Assembly: GCA_963281255.1 (NCBI GenBank)
Contig: OY725500.1
Location: 2,599,184 to 2,663,183, forward strand
Length of the DNA: 64,000 nucleotides
Direction of reading: 5' to 3'
Source: Aphrocallistes beatrix
Taxonomy: Eukaryota > Porifera > Hexactinellida > Sceptrulophora > Aphrocallistidae
Below the pieces are notes generated by a model. That model had not been told where the DNA came from. It saw only the letters and a program-made list of their open reading frames with translations, and ran no database searches. Made by a program: the position numbers and the translations under genes. Position 1 is the first letter of the stretch; each line of letters opens with the position of its first letter. Below, one piece after another: positions 54,227 to 64,000 of this stretch.

Positions 54227-55938
54227 CATAGCCTACTCAATATAAGGCCTGATATCAATTGTACCATGGATGAAGTAGAGGATGGGGATTTAAGTTCTTA
54301 AAAAGATATCTGCTTAGTTTATAAGCTAGTACTCATAAATCTTATAATGTAATTGAATTCAACTTTTTATTAATTTCAATATCATTCAGAACAACAATAT
54401 TTTGTTCCATTCGTAACAAACTATGTTATGTAAAATAACAGTAAATACTAGATGTTTGTGATAGTCCGCTTGCATCTCTATCTATCCTTTAGCTCGTATT
54501 CTACTCTCGATCTCTTTGACTTCGTCAATATTTTGTTTCCAACTCTTTCGTGGGTATGTCAATCTCAAATAATTTTGAGAAAACCATAATTAATGACCTT
54601 ATTGTGACAATTTCCCATAACTAGCATGAATCCACTCGGGCCTTCTTTTTTATTTTAGATCAGCAAACTGTTGCTTCGATCGGTCAACAAGACGTTAAAT
54701 TTCAGATGAGTGAATATTGCGTTTATAAGTAGTCAATTAATTCCTCTCCAGCATCGATTTCTTTCAACATTGTACTTTGCGCGCGCGCCAAGCTGTATGA
54801 TTTCTTTTGTCCGGAGACTATCGTGTTGCGATGTTTCCCTCTTCACAACCGTACTAGACAGAACTGTTTCTACAGTAGAGGGAGTCTTGCTAATTTATCA
54901 TCGAGAGATGAACTGAGCATCCCGAGTTTTCAATATTATTTCAGTAGAATGATCTATGAAATAGAGTAATGAGTCCTTATGTTACTTGATTCTTCCAAGT
55001 ATTATAGACGTTGCTACATTCTTTATTATGATCTTTTCCCTTATCAGCTTGTTTGCTTGTAGACAATTGAAATATACAAGATATCATAGTCATCTCCTGA
55101 TAGAAGTCGTAATGTATATCAAATGCTATGATTTCACGAGGCATGATATTCAGGAAGAAAATTCTTTCAGTGGTTCGAAGAACGTATGTTTGAAGCTTTT
55201 AGTCATTGTCACAGGAAGCTAGAACAGCACCTCTGAGGATGAACAGCAATTACTATATTCATTATTCTGTAAACCTTGCCAAAACTGCAGTGTAAAATTT
55301 AAATCATGTGTGCTCTAGGTTAGGAACTACGGTGCTAGAGTTTCGGTCTCCTGCTTTAAAGTATTTCCAGCTCATAGCATTGTAGGTTTTCCCAGTCTTC
55401 AGTGATTATCAATATTTCAGCATGTATTTTGCACCGTGTTTCTGGTAACTATAAAAATGATAAATCCATCACCGAAGAGGACCAACCATCTCAATAGGCC
55501 ACTGTCTACTTGAATGAACTGTCCTGTCCCGAACAACAGTTCTTCTCAGAATCATCAAGTTGTTGATTTAAAATCTCATATGAGTCTACTGGGACAGGTT
55601 CACAATTTACGCGATCTGGGGAATACTTACTCTACATCCGGAAACAGAACAGTGGATATCATAAAATGGATCGTGGAGAAGCTAATAATAAATCAAAAGA
55701 TACAATTGTAAGTCAGAAGGTTTTATGAACTGCTTTGTAGTGGGATAGGGTAAAATATTTTTGAAATAAATAACCAAATAACAAACAAGCAGGTTGGTTG
55801 AAAGTTTGTGGAGCTTATACTACTTACCGTGCAAAATTCATACTAAATAGTTGTGGTTTACTAATAATTCCCAATCCACTACTTCATCCCTAGTCCAAAT
55901 TTTTGAGGTTGATACCAGGCCTTATAGAGTAGGCTATG
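54227..55938. mobile_element. TIR repeat 'CATAGCCTACTC', full copy with 7-bp duplication
   Basis: The left end CATAGCCTACTCAATATAAG is the inverse of the right end, and similarity runs on through GGCCTGGTATCAA. AATAGGC flanks both sides (54220-54226 and 55939-55945). It is 1712 bp. Short ORFs have no recognised motif. Copy 1 is at 44146-46760, and the same terminal word and duplication length occur at 60598-61663. A 7-bp duplication is unusual among animal DNA transposons. Confidence 0.82.
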
Positions 55939-56067
55939 AATAGGCATATTTGTGTCTTCATCTCTATACTTTAACAGCGATTCAAATTTCCCGTGAGTGA
56001 AAGTATTCTCGTGTGCATTTTTTCTTTGTATGGGTTGTAATATGTATACTGTGAAACGTTCCGTATA

Positions 56068-56811
56068 TCTTATATATTAAAATGCTAGGATTTTTTTGTT
56101 TGTTTGTACGAATTATTTGAAGAATTGGGATGTCATAGAGACGTGAAAATTGCCATGTAGGTGTCAAATGTTATGACTACGATTAAGTTCTAAGATCTAA
56201 GCGAAATTTTTACACCTCTGCAGATAAAATGGAAGACAATTTTTCACACCTTTTCTATACAAAATAAATGACTACACTATCACAATAGAAACCCTTGTAC
56301 GACACTACAATTGATCGTCATTGTTATTAATACTTCAAAACCACACCTTATGTTTGATATCTTAAATGTATTATAGTGTGTAGCAATAAAAAAGATTATG
56401 TGCATATTTTCACACCATTTGATGAATTTTTAAAAATATGCTAGAGACTAGCTTCCAACGGGTGACATAGGATTTTCACGAGTGTAGATTTCGAATATCA
56501 TATTTTTGAGTAAGTTTGATAATTAATTTGTTTACTTTTGTTTACAATAGATACATAAAGTTAACAAATTACAAAAATAGGCTAGAGACTAGCTTCCAAC
56601 GGTTGACATAGGGTTTAGAGTGCTCTAGATTTCAAATATTATATTTTCGGATACATATGAGAAATTATTCGTTAACTTTTGTTTACAATATTTATTTAAG
56701 GAAATAATTCCCAAAATAGGCTAGATTGAGTAACTCCAGGAGTCCGCAGGGCGACTCTGTGGATACGCATTGTCTGTAAGCAGCGCAGCGCAAGCAAGTG
56801 AAGCGCGTTTG
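56068..56811 (+). mobile_element. Helitron, second subfamily, first of a head-to-tail pair
   Basis: It starts A^TCTTATATATTAAAATGC and ends GAAGCGCGTTTG^T. The stem at 56750-56790 is degenerate. It shares only the 3' end (GCGCAGCGCAAGCAAG) with the 24091-type Helitrons. No ORF. Confidence 0.78.
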
Positions 56812-57030
56812 TATCTTATGTATCTTATATATTAAAATGTTTTGAATTTTTGTGTGTTTGTCCGAATTCATTGAAGAATATGGAAGTCATAGAGATATGA
56901 AAATTGGCATGTAGGTGTCAAATGATATGCCTGCGATCAAGTTCTAAGGTCTAAGCGAAATTTTCACACCTTTTCAATACAATACTATGTACTGCTTCAC
57001 TTTCACAATAGAACTCATTGTACGACACTA

Positions 57031-58419
57031 CAGTGTGTTTCAAAAGTATTGGCAATAAATCTAAACGCTAGTATTTCGAAACCTGAAATGATAATGCAGT
57101 TTCTAAAAATTGCATAATAGTAATGATACAATAATGTAACAATGTGTGATAAATCAATATTTTATCTTTTTCCCTTTCGACTTTATGCACATTTTCAGGC
57201 GTTTAGGCATAGAATACACGAAATTTCTAAGAAAATTCGGGGGTAAAAGTCTCCCACTCTGTAAGGATAGCAGTTCCTAAATCTTGCAAATTATTGAAAC
57301 ATCTCTTGGATAGCCTCTACTTAATAACGCCCCAGATGTTTTCAATAGGGTTTAAATCAGGCGAATAAGCTGGCCACTCCAATAATTCAAGGTTTTGGCT
57401 CTCTTTCCATGATTTACTGAGCTTGGATCGATGAATTGGTGAATTGTCTTCTTGGAGAGTCCAGCCATCTGGATAGTAAACATTAACAGTTTCGATTAGG
57501 CATTCATTCAGCGTATCAATATACATCCTAGAAGTAAAATTAACAAAAAAATCTTTAGAATTGTGGTACCTCTGGATGAAATACCCTCCCATATATGTAG
57601 CTTCTGCGTATGTCTCTGAACCTTGGAAATTGGATTTTCTTGAGACTTGGTCCATATTCCTACAGTCCCTCTATTTAACCAGATAGAGCATTCATCGGTG
57701 AAGAAAACATTTGCCCATTCCCTCTTTTTATGAATTTTACACCATTCAACTCTATTTTTGCAGTTTCATCGGTAATGAATGGTCCAATAACAGGGGATCT
57801 AAAGTCAAATCTACACGAGAGTCGCTCGATAGACAGTCGACTTGGATGGGGTATCTGTGAACTTAGATGAAAGGTTTGCGTGGAAAGAATTTGTGGACAT
57901 CTTCGGATAACAGTTTAAAGTTCTTATAATTGATTGTTTTTATGAATATGTAATAACTTTCGGCCGTCCACTAACACTCTTGTGTTGTAAGCTTTTCCCC
58001 TCACGAACCATAGATTTTATGTGAAAAACTGTTCTTATCGGTATCCGCGTTCTTCGAGAAATTTGAGTTGTGGATGTGATTCCTGCATCAATTAGAGTTT
58101 TACCTTCTTCCTCTGTTCTAATTGAGTCATTCTAAGGCTTAATAAAGGTGAATGTTCTAAAAACATGCCAATTAGTATACTCAAGTGATCAGCTTCGGCG
58201 AGCTGAAAAATCCAAATTTACTTTTTAGTTGACACTCTTTTGGTTGATGGAGTATCTACTCAATTGGTACATAAAAAATTCAATTGAACTTGATAAATGT
58301 CATGAGAAATATCATTGTATAAAATTTCAAGCGAAACAATGATTGAAAACTACATCAAATTCAATAGGCACACGATTCATGTTACTATCATTGACTGCCA
58401 ATACTTTTGAAACACACTG
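57031..58419 (-). mobile_element. Complete but inactive Tc1 element, 1389 bp
   Basis: Inverted ends CAGTGTGTTTCAAAAGTATT lie between TA dinucleotides. It landed in the TA of GACACTAT, the left duplication of the adjacent hAT MITE. A lone similar end is at 61866-61893. Confidence 0.9.
57165..58130 (-). pseudogene. Tc1 transposase, DD34E
   Basis: The ATG at 58130 opens MTQLEQRKKVKL with a helix-turn-helix and SGRPKV in shifted frames. A VFFTDECSIWLN block (first Asp) lies near 57690. MDQVSRKSNFQG and LHIWEGIS-type sequence follow, then TLQEDNSPIHRSKLSKSW (second Asp) and YSPDLNPIENIWGVIK in the clean 57317-57655 frame. Spacing is 34 residues. A stop follows GVIK, and frameshifts break the N-terminal half. 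The end KVEREKDKILI is readable. Confidence 0.82.
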
Positions 58420-58422
58420 TAT

Positions 58423-58754
58423 CATAGGCGCCATGTTTTGAAAAAAATTTTTAAAATCTTAGATGCTCAAATATCGATATACACCTATTGTTGTTATCAT
58501 TGGAAAAAAACTCATACTATAGTGGAGAAAAAATGTACTCGGGATATATTTAGACTCAATTAACATAATTTTGTCGTTTAGTTGTAACCTATAAGTTTGT
58601 GTAGAGTCCTACCATACCACTACTTCCTCCGCTGCTCCATTAACCAGCACCACGGCCCCTCACTGGCTCCAAACCTGGGGGATGCGCCTCCCCCAGGGTC
58701 CAGACTGGTGTAGGGGGGTACTCCCTCCCAAGGTACCCACACTTAGCGCCTATG
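58423..58754. mobile_element. hAT MITE with duplication GACACTAT, 332 bp
   Basis: Ends CATAGGCGCCATG and inverted CATAGGCGCTAAG. GACACTAT follows at 58755-58762. The left copy of GACACTAT is split by the Tc1 into GACACTA (57024-57030) and the T at 58422. Part of the interior (58600-58740) is C-rich. Confidence 0.82.
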
Positions 58755-59136
58755 GACACTATGGTAGGGTGTCATTGTTTTTAATACTTCAAAACAATAA
58801 CCTATGTAGATCTCTCAATTATATTATAGTGTATAACAATAAAAAAGGTTATGTATATATTTTCATACCTTCATAGGTTGTATATATTTTCATAGGTTGA
58901 CATGGGGTTTTTAGAGGTGTAGTATTCGAATATCATATTTTCAAATCGATATGATAAATTATTTGTTAACTTTTGTTTACAATATTTATATAAATTAATC
59001 AAATTCTCAAAATAGGCAAGATTGAGTGACTCCAGTCGCTCACAGGGCGACTCTGCGGACACAAAGTGTCCGCAAGCCGCACAGCGCAAGCAAGCGATGT
59101 GCGCTTGTGTTAAATACCTCATCAATGTACTATGCT

Positions 59137-59340
59137 TTTGCTGACTCATTTACGGTTAAGTCATTTTGGACTGGAACCATTTGAAATGTATGGTCCATGA
59201 CATAAATCATTGGCGGCTCGAGGGTGAGGCCTGGTGATGCACTGGCTTCACCTCAATTAGGCTGTTCCTCACCAGTGTTGAGCTGTTAGAACCGCCACTG
59301 CTATGAATAGAATGGAACCCAGGTCATTACGTAGTTAATA
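59137..59340 (+). repeat. Dispersed CATTTACGGTTAAG repeat, copy 3, with nested hAT MITE
   Basis: GCTTTTGCTGACTCATTTAC and TCATTTTGGACTGG match 16805-16960. The TATAAATAG site is split by the small hAT-like element at 59208-59300. Confidence 0.6.
59208..59300. mobile_element. Very small hAT-like MITE, 93 bp
   Basis: Ends CATTGGCGGCTC and inverted CAGTGGCGGTTC. Flanks ACATAAAT and CTATGAAT agree at 6 of 8 bases. The interior has GGTGAGG/CCTCACC inverted words. Confidence 0.68.
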
Positions 59341-59684
59341 CAATGGATGGAAATTCTCGAGCAAATAAGTTAATATAAACATTACGGTTGTAATCATATG
59401 GATATCTTTTGATTCAGTTTTTCAACATCAAAGTTTAAAAATTAAAAGATTTGTGCCAAAGCATAGCAATCATGAATACTCGTACGTATATATGTATCAA
59501 ACAATTCGATCATTTATGTCAATTTAATTACAACCTTTCTCATTTTCTAGGTATTTTAAAATTTTTCCTGCATTTTTATGATTTTGGGTCAGTTAAATTA
59601 AAATTCCCCTATATCTCCATCTAAGGCCGGCTCACTTGTCACTGCCTGTTGATACCTTATCTAGTACTTGTGCGTAGTTTAGCA

Positions 59685-59897
59685 CTAAAGTAACTCTATG
59701 CCTAAATTCTTCAGATGGGGTTTTCTTGGTTGATTTTTGGTATAGCCTGTGCTTCGATATTTTTTGATTATACTATAAAATGCCGTAGAATAGTTGAGAC
59801 TAAGTATGTCAGAAATCTTTCTGTAGGAGGTACCTACTATCCAGAATCCTACGCCTTGGTCTCTAAGAGATGATGTTATCTCTCTACCTTTGGGCAT
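59685..59897 (-). pseudogene. Tc1-like transposase N-terminal fragment
   Basis: MPKGREITSSLRDQGVGFWI, SYRKISDILSLNYSTAFYSI and KKYRSTGYTKNQPR form the first helix-turn-helix of many Tc1 transposases (MPKGREIS… family). It ends before the second domain. It belongs to a different lineage from the three Tc1 elements upstream. No terminal repeats were found. Confidence 0.75.
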
Positions 59898-59999
59898 AAT
59901 CTATCGATGAACATTTATCAATTACTATATACTATATATGGCTAGCCTAATCGTAGTAAATTATGAATATCCTTGTGTTGAAATACTTTTGTCCGGTTA

Positions 60000-60229
60000 G
60001 TGTATTAATATCCACATTCTATTAAAATTTCAGCCTTCTATCACCTATAGTGGCTGAGTTATGTTCGAAAAACTGAAATTTCTAATTATAAAATGGTGAC
60101 AATGACGTTATAATTCCATGATGAGTCGACATTTTGGACTGAGGTCAGAACTTAGTGGAGCCATAGCCAAAAGACCCCCACATAATCAGCTTTCTGTGCC
60201 TTGCATTTTCTTTCAATCTCTCTCTCTCT
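60000..60229 (-). mobile_element. Helitron fragment running into the assembly gap
   Basis: Inverse of the 24091-type sequence from TTAATATCCACATTCTATT through GGAGCCATAGCCAAAAGACC. A (TC)n run then meets the N block, which suggests that the simple repeat caused the gap. Confidence 0.65.
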
Positions 60230-60429
60230 NNNNNNNNNNNNNNNNNNNNNNNNNNNNNNNNNNNNNNNNNNNNNNNNNNNNNNNNNNNNNNNNNNNNNNN
60301 NNNNNNNNNNNNNNNNNNNNNNNNNNNNNNNNNNNNNNNNNNNNNNNNNNNNNNNNNNNNNNNNNNNNNNNNNNNNNNNNNNNNNNNNNNNNNNNNNNNN
60401 NNNNNNNNNNNNNNNNNNNNNNNNNNNNN
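60230..60429. other. Assembly gap, 200 N
   Basis: Exactly 200 ambiguous bases with TC-rich sequence on both sides. A round number usually means unknown true length. Any ORF reading through it is meaningless. Confidence 0.98.
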
Positions 60430-60597
60430 TCTCTGCGGGCCTCAATTACACTCCTAATCTGACTTTCAGAGCCTATATCTTGCTGAATACTTTGAACAAA
60501 TCCTTAAGAATTGCACAACTACAAGATATATACTACATGCTTAGATATCTCTATAACTAAATTAAGCGGTGTAGAAGAAACATTGCTATACCATAGC

Positions 60598-61663
60598 CAT
60601 AGCCTACTCTAATAATGCCTCACAGTAAAATAACCAAGGATGCGGTAATAGCCGAATGGATTAATACACGATTAGCTTAAAGTCGTCAACCATGTAGGAT
60701 AGGCATTAAGAATGTATTACCAGCATATATAAACATGGCATCAAATAACATATATCCGTTGTCAAAATTTCGATTCGTCATCATATCATTGCGCAACAGG
60801 TCCTTTTAAGCACGATTTTGGCAATTTTCTAAGCTGTTTTAACCCTATTTCTAAATGATATTAAGGTGTGATTTTTGTGTAGAATCAAGATTAGTACGAT
60901 TTGATTTGAAAAATTTGGAATTTTTCAATGGAATGTTGCTACATTCCTGCGTTGCTATGGTAATGCATTTTGGTCAGTTTGGGCCATATCCTGCAAACTG
61001 TAAGAACTAGGTCTTCAAATTTGATTTTATTTGATATGCAATTGGCTACTTCCTATTAGTTAATAATACAATTTAAACTTCAAAATTCACAGACTATAGA
61101 GTTATGAGACAATTTAGTGTTTTGGTCACATTCTTAAAACAACCCATAACTCAAAACTCGTTGAATTTAGAAGTTCAAGTTGTATTATCACCTAATAGGA
61201 AGTAGGCCATTGCCTATCAAACACGATCAAATTTGAAGATCTAGCTACTACAGTTTGCACGAAATGGCCCAAACTGACCAAAATGCTTCACCATAGCAAC
61301 GCAGGAATGTAGCAATATTCCATTGAAAAATTCCAAATTTTTCAAATCAACTCGTACTAATCTTGGTTCTACACAAAAATCACACCTTAATACCATTTAG
61401 AAATAGGGTTAAAACAGCTTATAAAATCGCTAAAATTGTCCTTAGAATGACCTGTAGCGCAATGATATGATGACTAATCGAAATTTTTCCAACGGATATA
61501 TGTACTTTGATATCATGTTTATATATGCTGGTAATACATTCTTAATGCCTATTCTGCATGGTTAACGATTTCAGGCTAATCGTGTATTAATCCATTCGGC
61601 TATTACTTCATTCATAGTCCATGCTTTTCAGTCTACTGTGAGGCATTATTAGAGTAGGCTATG
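60598..61663. mobile_element. 1.07-kb near-complete palindrome with CATAGCCTACTC ends and 7-bp duplication
   Basis: Left arm 60598-61110 and right arm 61150-61663 are inverted copies. They share, for example, TAATAATGCCTCACAGTA, GCCGAATGGATTAATACACG and TTCAATGGAATxTTGCTACA. CCATAGC flanks both ends (60591-60597 and 61664-61670). The terminal word and 7-bp duplication match the 54227-55938 repeat. No coding sequence. Confidence 0.85.
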
Positions 61664-61865
61664 CCATAGCAAAATGTTGTTGGAATTTTGACAAAAAACT
61701 GAGACAAAGAATGAGTTTGCATTCTAGAAAAGATGCTGGGTAATCACATGGTATGATAGTGTGACTCAAAACAATGTATATATAGTAAGAAAATACATAC
61801 ATGAAGTTATACTGAAATTATAATACTCTTTCTAATTACAAGTTTGATACTACATTAAGTAAAAG

Positions 61866-61928
61866 TCTAGTGCCAATAATTGTGAAACACACTGTATATA
61901 CACATTAATCGAGTTTTAATAGTAAGGA
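61866..61928 (-). repeat. Lone Tc1 terminal repeat and Helitron 5' end
   Basis: 61866-61893 is like the inverted end of the 57031 Tc1 (TGAAACACACTG). 61904-61928 is the first 25 bases of a 24091-type Helitron in reverse. A damaged Helitron-like hairpin (GCACAC…GTGTCCGC) follows at about 61975-62000. Confidence 0.6.
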
Positions 61929-62252
61929 TGATTGTAAATAATTGTCTACAAGCGGTTTCTTTTGATTTCGCTGTGCAGCGTGTGCACACTATGTGTCCGC
62001 AGAGTTGCCCTGCAGATGCTTGGAGATACAAACAAGGTTGAATATTTTATAATTCTCCGTAAATAACAAAACATCATTTATCTCCTGTGAATCATGAATT
62101 CTGAACAGGGAAGACTATTAGTTCCATGATAAATAGAATTCGAAATAATCTGCACAGCTAAAAAACCATGTCAACAGTTGAAAGCTATTTGCTAGTATAT
62201 TTAAAAGATTTGTTTAATTCATGTATCTATTGTTAAGAAAAGAAAACAAATA

Positions 62253-63009
62253 CTTAGGGCGTTCAATATGTTCCAGGCCCAACTTTATAATTCGAAAGGC
62301 AACTGAAACAATGTATTTGAAATTCTTTTATTGTATTCGTTAGAGGATTATCTTTCTACTAGCAATTTGATTTGCTGTGATAATATAATTATTGCGGTTA
62401 GCACACACGACTTATACACCCGGTTTACGGTCCTTGTACTGAGTTTTAGCTTAATATTTGATGTATTTCAGTTCTGAGCAAACTTAGATTAAAACTAATC
62501 TCTCCATTGAATTCTGCTAATCAAATAACATAGAGTTTGACTTCTTTGAACTCTTCTAATTTTATGCTGGGGGAATAATGTGTTTTTTTTGCAATTCACT
62601 GACACTTTTGTCCCACTTTTAAGTGCAAAAATTGCCAAAAATCCACCATAATTCGTATAACATCTTTTTATCACAAAATATTCAACTGAACACCTCCCGT
62701 TTGCATCTTCTCCATGCCTTCTTGATTATTTTCCATTTTAACGATATTATTTAACAATTCTGAGGAATTTTATCCATACAAATTGTTTGCCAGTCTTTTT
62801 CAATGGCAAAATTGAAATTTTTTATAAGGACCGTAAACTGGGTCTATAATCGTGTGTACTAACCACAGTTATTATATTAATAACACAGCAACCAACATAC
62901 CAGTCGAAGCATAATCCTGCAACGAATTCATTAAACGAATTGAAAATACTTTGTCTTTATTACCTTTTGACATATAAAGTTGGGCCTGGAACATATTGAA
63001 CGCCCTAAG
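62253..63009. mobile_element. Fold-back element with mariner-like ends, 757 bp
   Basis: The ends CTTAGGGCGTTCAATATGTT are exact inverted repeats next to TA on both sides. The arms keep pairing inward for about 190 bases (to GTTAGCACACACGA…GGTCCTT at 62397-62434, paired with 62823-62864), leaving an unpaired core. TTAGGG…TTCAA resembles mariner ends. No ORF of note. Confidence 0.8.
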
Positions 63010-63130
63010 TAATTTAGCATATAGTTTCGAAAATATGATATTCTTAAATCTATGCACCTAAAGACCCAATTTCAACCAGTGGAAACTATTCTCATACATA
63101 TTTTGAAATAGTTATCAAATGATATGAATA

Positions 63131-63299
63131 CAGTCAGAGTCGCTTATTGTGAACCACCAGGGGACCAAAAGTCTGTTCATAATAGAGATACTTCATAATA
63201 GGCGAACTTGATTCAATACAAATCCTATCTAAAAATTGAAATTAGGACCAGGAGGTTAGTTTATAATAAACGAATGTTCATAATAAGCGACCCTGACTG
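63131..63299. mobile_element. TA-flanked MITE, 169 bp
   Basis: Ends CAGTCAGAGTCGCTTATTGT and inverted CAGTCAGGGTCGCTTATTAT with TA outside. TTCATAATA words recur inside. Confidence 0.85.
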
Positions 63300-63355
63300 T
63301 ATTTGTATTTGTATAATGATGCTTTGAAAAACTACACATTAATTTTTTATTGTTA

Positions 63356-63735
63356 CAAGCTCGCTTTGCTTGCTTGAGTTGCTCGGCTGCCGGACACTTT
63401 TTGTACGCTGGAGGCACCCTTTGGGTGCCTGGACTCAAAATGATTAATTATATTGTAGATAGCATCTCTAAATATTTGTATCTAACTATTAATTCGATTT
63501 AATCTCAAAGTTTATCAGATTTGTCAATTCTGAATTAATAATTGTACAATCATTTCGATTGAAGCCTATTATATTCTATATATAAGTAAAAGGTGTGATA
63601 ATTAGTTTTTTGTTTTATTTACAGAGTTGTGAAAATTTCGTTTGGATCTTTGCACTTAATCGTAGACTAATATTTTGACACCTACATGCTAATTTCATAT
63701 CTCTACGATTTCCCGATTCTTCAAATTTACGCAAT
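63356..63735 (-). mobile_element. Helitron remnant upstream of the last FDPS exon
   Basis: The minus-strand 3' end CAAGCTCGCTTTGCTTGCTT begins after a host A at 63355, followed by GGACACTTTTTGTACGC and the ATAGCATCTCTAAATA block. At 63585-63735 lies the reverse of the 56068-type 5' region (TGACACCTACATGC, TTTCATATCTCTACGATT). This suggests a member of the second subfamily without its exact 5' end. Confidence 0.65.
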
Positions 63736-63849
63736 AAAGTGATTATTTTGAGTAGGCAATGGTTACACTTTATTTAGTGAGCTATGTATTGATTAAGATT
63801 ATCTGTATTACATTTATTGATTTTTGTTGAATGTTTATTTATCTTTTAG

Positions 63850-63962
63850 GTAAACAAAATAGAGGTTTAAGTGTACTTAATGCTTATCATCATCTTGTTG
63901 GACACTCTCTTAACGAATTAGAAATTAAACGAGCATCAGTTCTTGGTTGGTGCATTGAATGG
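63850..63962 (+). CDS. FDPS: Farnesyl diphosphate synthase, exon with the GGKxNRG loop
   Basis: The acceptor TTATCTTTTAG ends at 63849 and the donor TGG|GTTAGT follows 63962. The 113-nt exon completes the split Gly codon and reads KQNRGLSVLNAYHHLVG … ASVLGWCIEW. KxNRG holds the substrate Lys and Arg. LGWCIEW leads directly to the LQAFFLVxDDxMD aspartate-rich motif, which must be in the following exon, outside the window. Exon phases (1 in, 0 out) agree with the microexon. Class I head-to-tail prenyl synthase; cytosolic or peroxisomal in animals. Confidence 0.92.
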
Positions 63963-64000
63963 GTTAGTATATTTTGATGATAAATTTATTGGATAATTTT

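Larger units (their letters stand above)
56823..59107 (+). mobile_element. Helitron, second subfamily, with nested hAT MITE and Tc1
   Basis: It begins A^TCTTATATATTAAAATG, 11 bases after the first copy ends, in the same direction, and finishes GGACACAAAGTGTCC…GTGCGCTTG at 59107. Removing the Tc1 (57031-58419) and the hAT MITE (58423-58754) with their duplications leaves about 550 bp that follows the first copy. Order of events: Helitron, then hAT MITE, then Tc1. Confidence 0.78.
49770..63849 (+). other. FDPS intron 2, about 14.1 kb with an assembly gap
   Basis: Donor GTAAGC at 49770, acceptor TTTATCTTTTAG at 63849. The length includes 200 N, so the true size is uncertain. The intron is filled with nested DNA transposons. 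Confidence 0.8.

Noticed and set aside
60118..60560. ORFs reading through the N block
   Set aside because: They are translations of unknown bases; only the flanking few codons are real sequence.
1..64000. tRNA, rRNA and tRNA-derived SINE genes
   Set aside because: I looked for cloverleaf-type boxes near simple repeats and saw none convincing; a covariance-model scan would be decisive.

Overview
The window is AT-rich metazoan DNA, most likely from an invertebrate. It shows GT-AG introns, a LINE tail ending in (ATT)n, Ty3/gypsy retroelements, Helitrons, Tc1/mariner, hAT and Harbinger transposons, and almost no dense coding sequence. I cannot name the species. A 200-base run of N (60230-60429) is an assembly gap.

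The one host gene I can identify is farnesyl diphosphate synthase (FDPS) on the + strand, seen as three exons: 22486-22668, a 25-nt microexon at 49745-49769, and 63850-63962. The introns between them are about 27.1 kb and 14.1 kb. Joined, the three exons keep exact residue spacing through the GGKxNRG isopentenyl-diphosphate site. The first aspartate-rich motif must lie in the next exon, beyond the right edge. Weaker host candidates are a possible fibronectin-III-like exon (1595-1690, +), a possible first coding exon (7143-7299, -) and an unidentified ORF group (41681-42787, +).

Left part (1-22 kb): LINE tail; a Helitron copy broken by a Harbinger-type element (3837-6010), itself broken by another Helitron (4336-4884); a decayed Ty3/gypsy element on the - strand (7430-12582) whose gag is split by a second Harbinger copy (10811-12451, TSD CTG); a Helitron carrying a TA-flanked MITE (13756-14720); a second gypsy remnant (14873-17060); and palindromic fold-back elements (17768-18255, 21034-22011).

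FDPS intron 1 (22.7-49.7 kb): Helitron 24091-24628, a broken ZNF862-like hAT transposase, several hAT MITEs with exact 8-bp duplications, a dead Tc1, a dead mariner, the unknown ORFs, and a repeat (44146-46760) into which a TIR element (44521-45905, 9-bp TSD) inserted. That TIR element, and a better copy in the other orientation at 49876-51354, combine a THAP-like zinc finger with a gypsy-type DDX35E integrase. No reverse transcriptase or LTR is visible in them. This is the most unusual system in the window. A 321-codon open KIAA1586-like hAT ORF (46994-47959) also lies here.

FDPS intron 2 (49.8-63.8 kb): two near-adjacent complete but dead Tc1 elements (DD34E and DD37E), a full copy of the 7-bp-TSD repeat (54227-55938), two head-to-tail Helitrons with an hAT MITE and a third Tc1 nested inside the second, and more palindromic elements. 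Nesting and a filled/empty site pair allow insertion order to be read directly. Nearly all transposon ORFs carry stops or frameshifts, so the window is mainly a transposon graveyard inside and upstream of FDPS.
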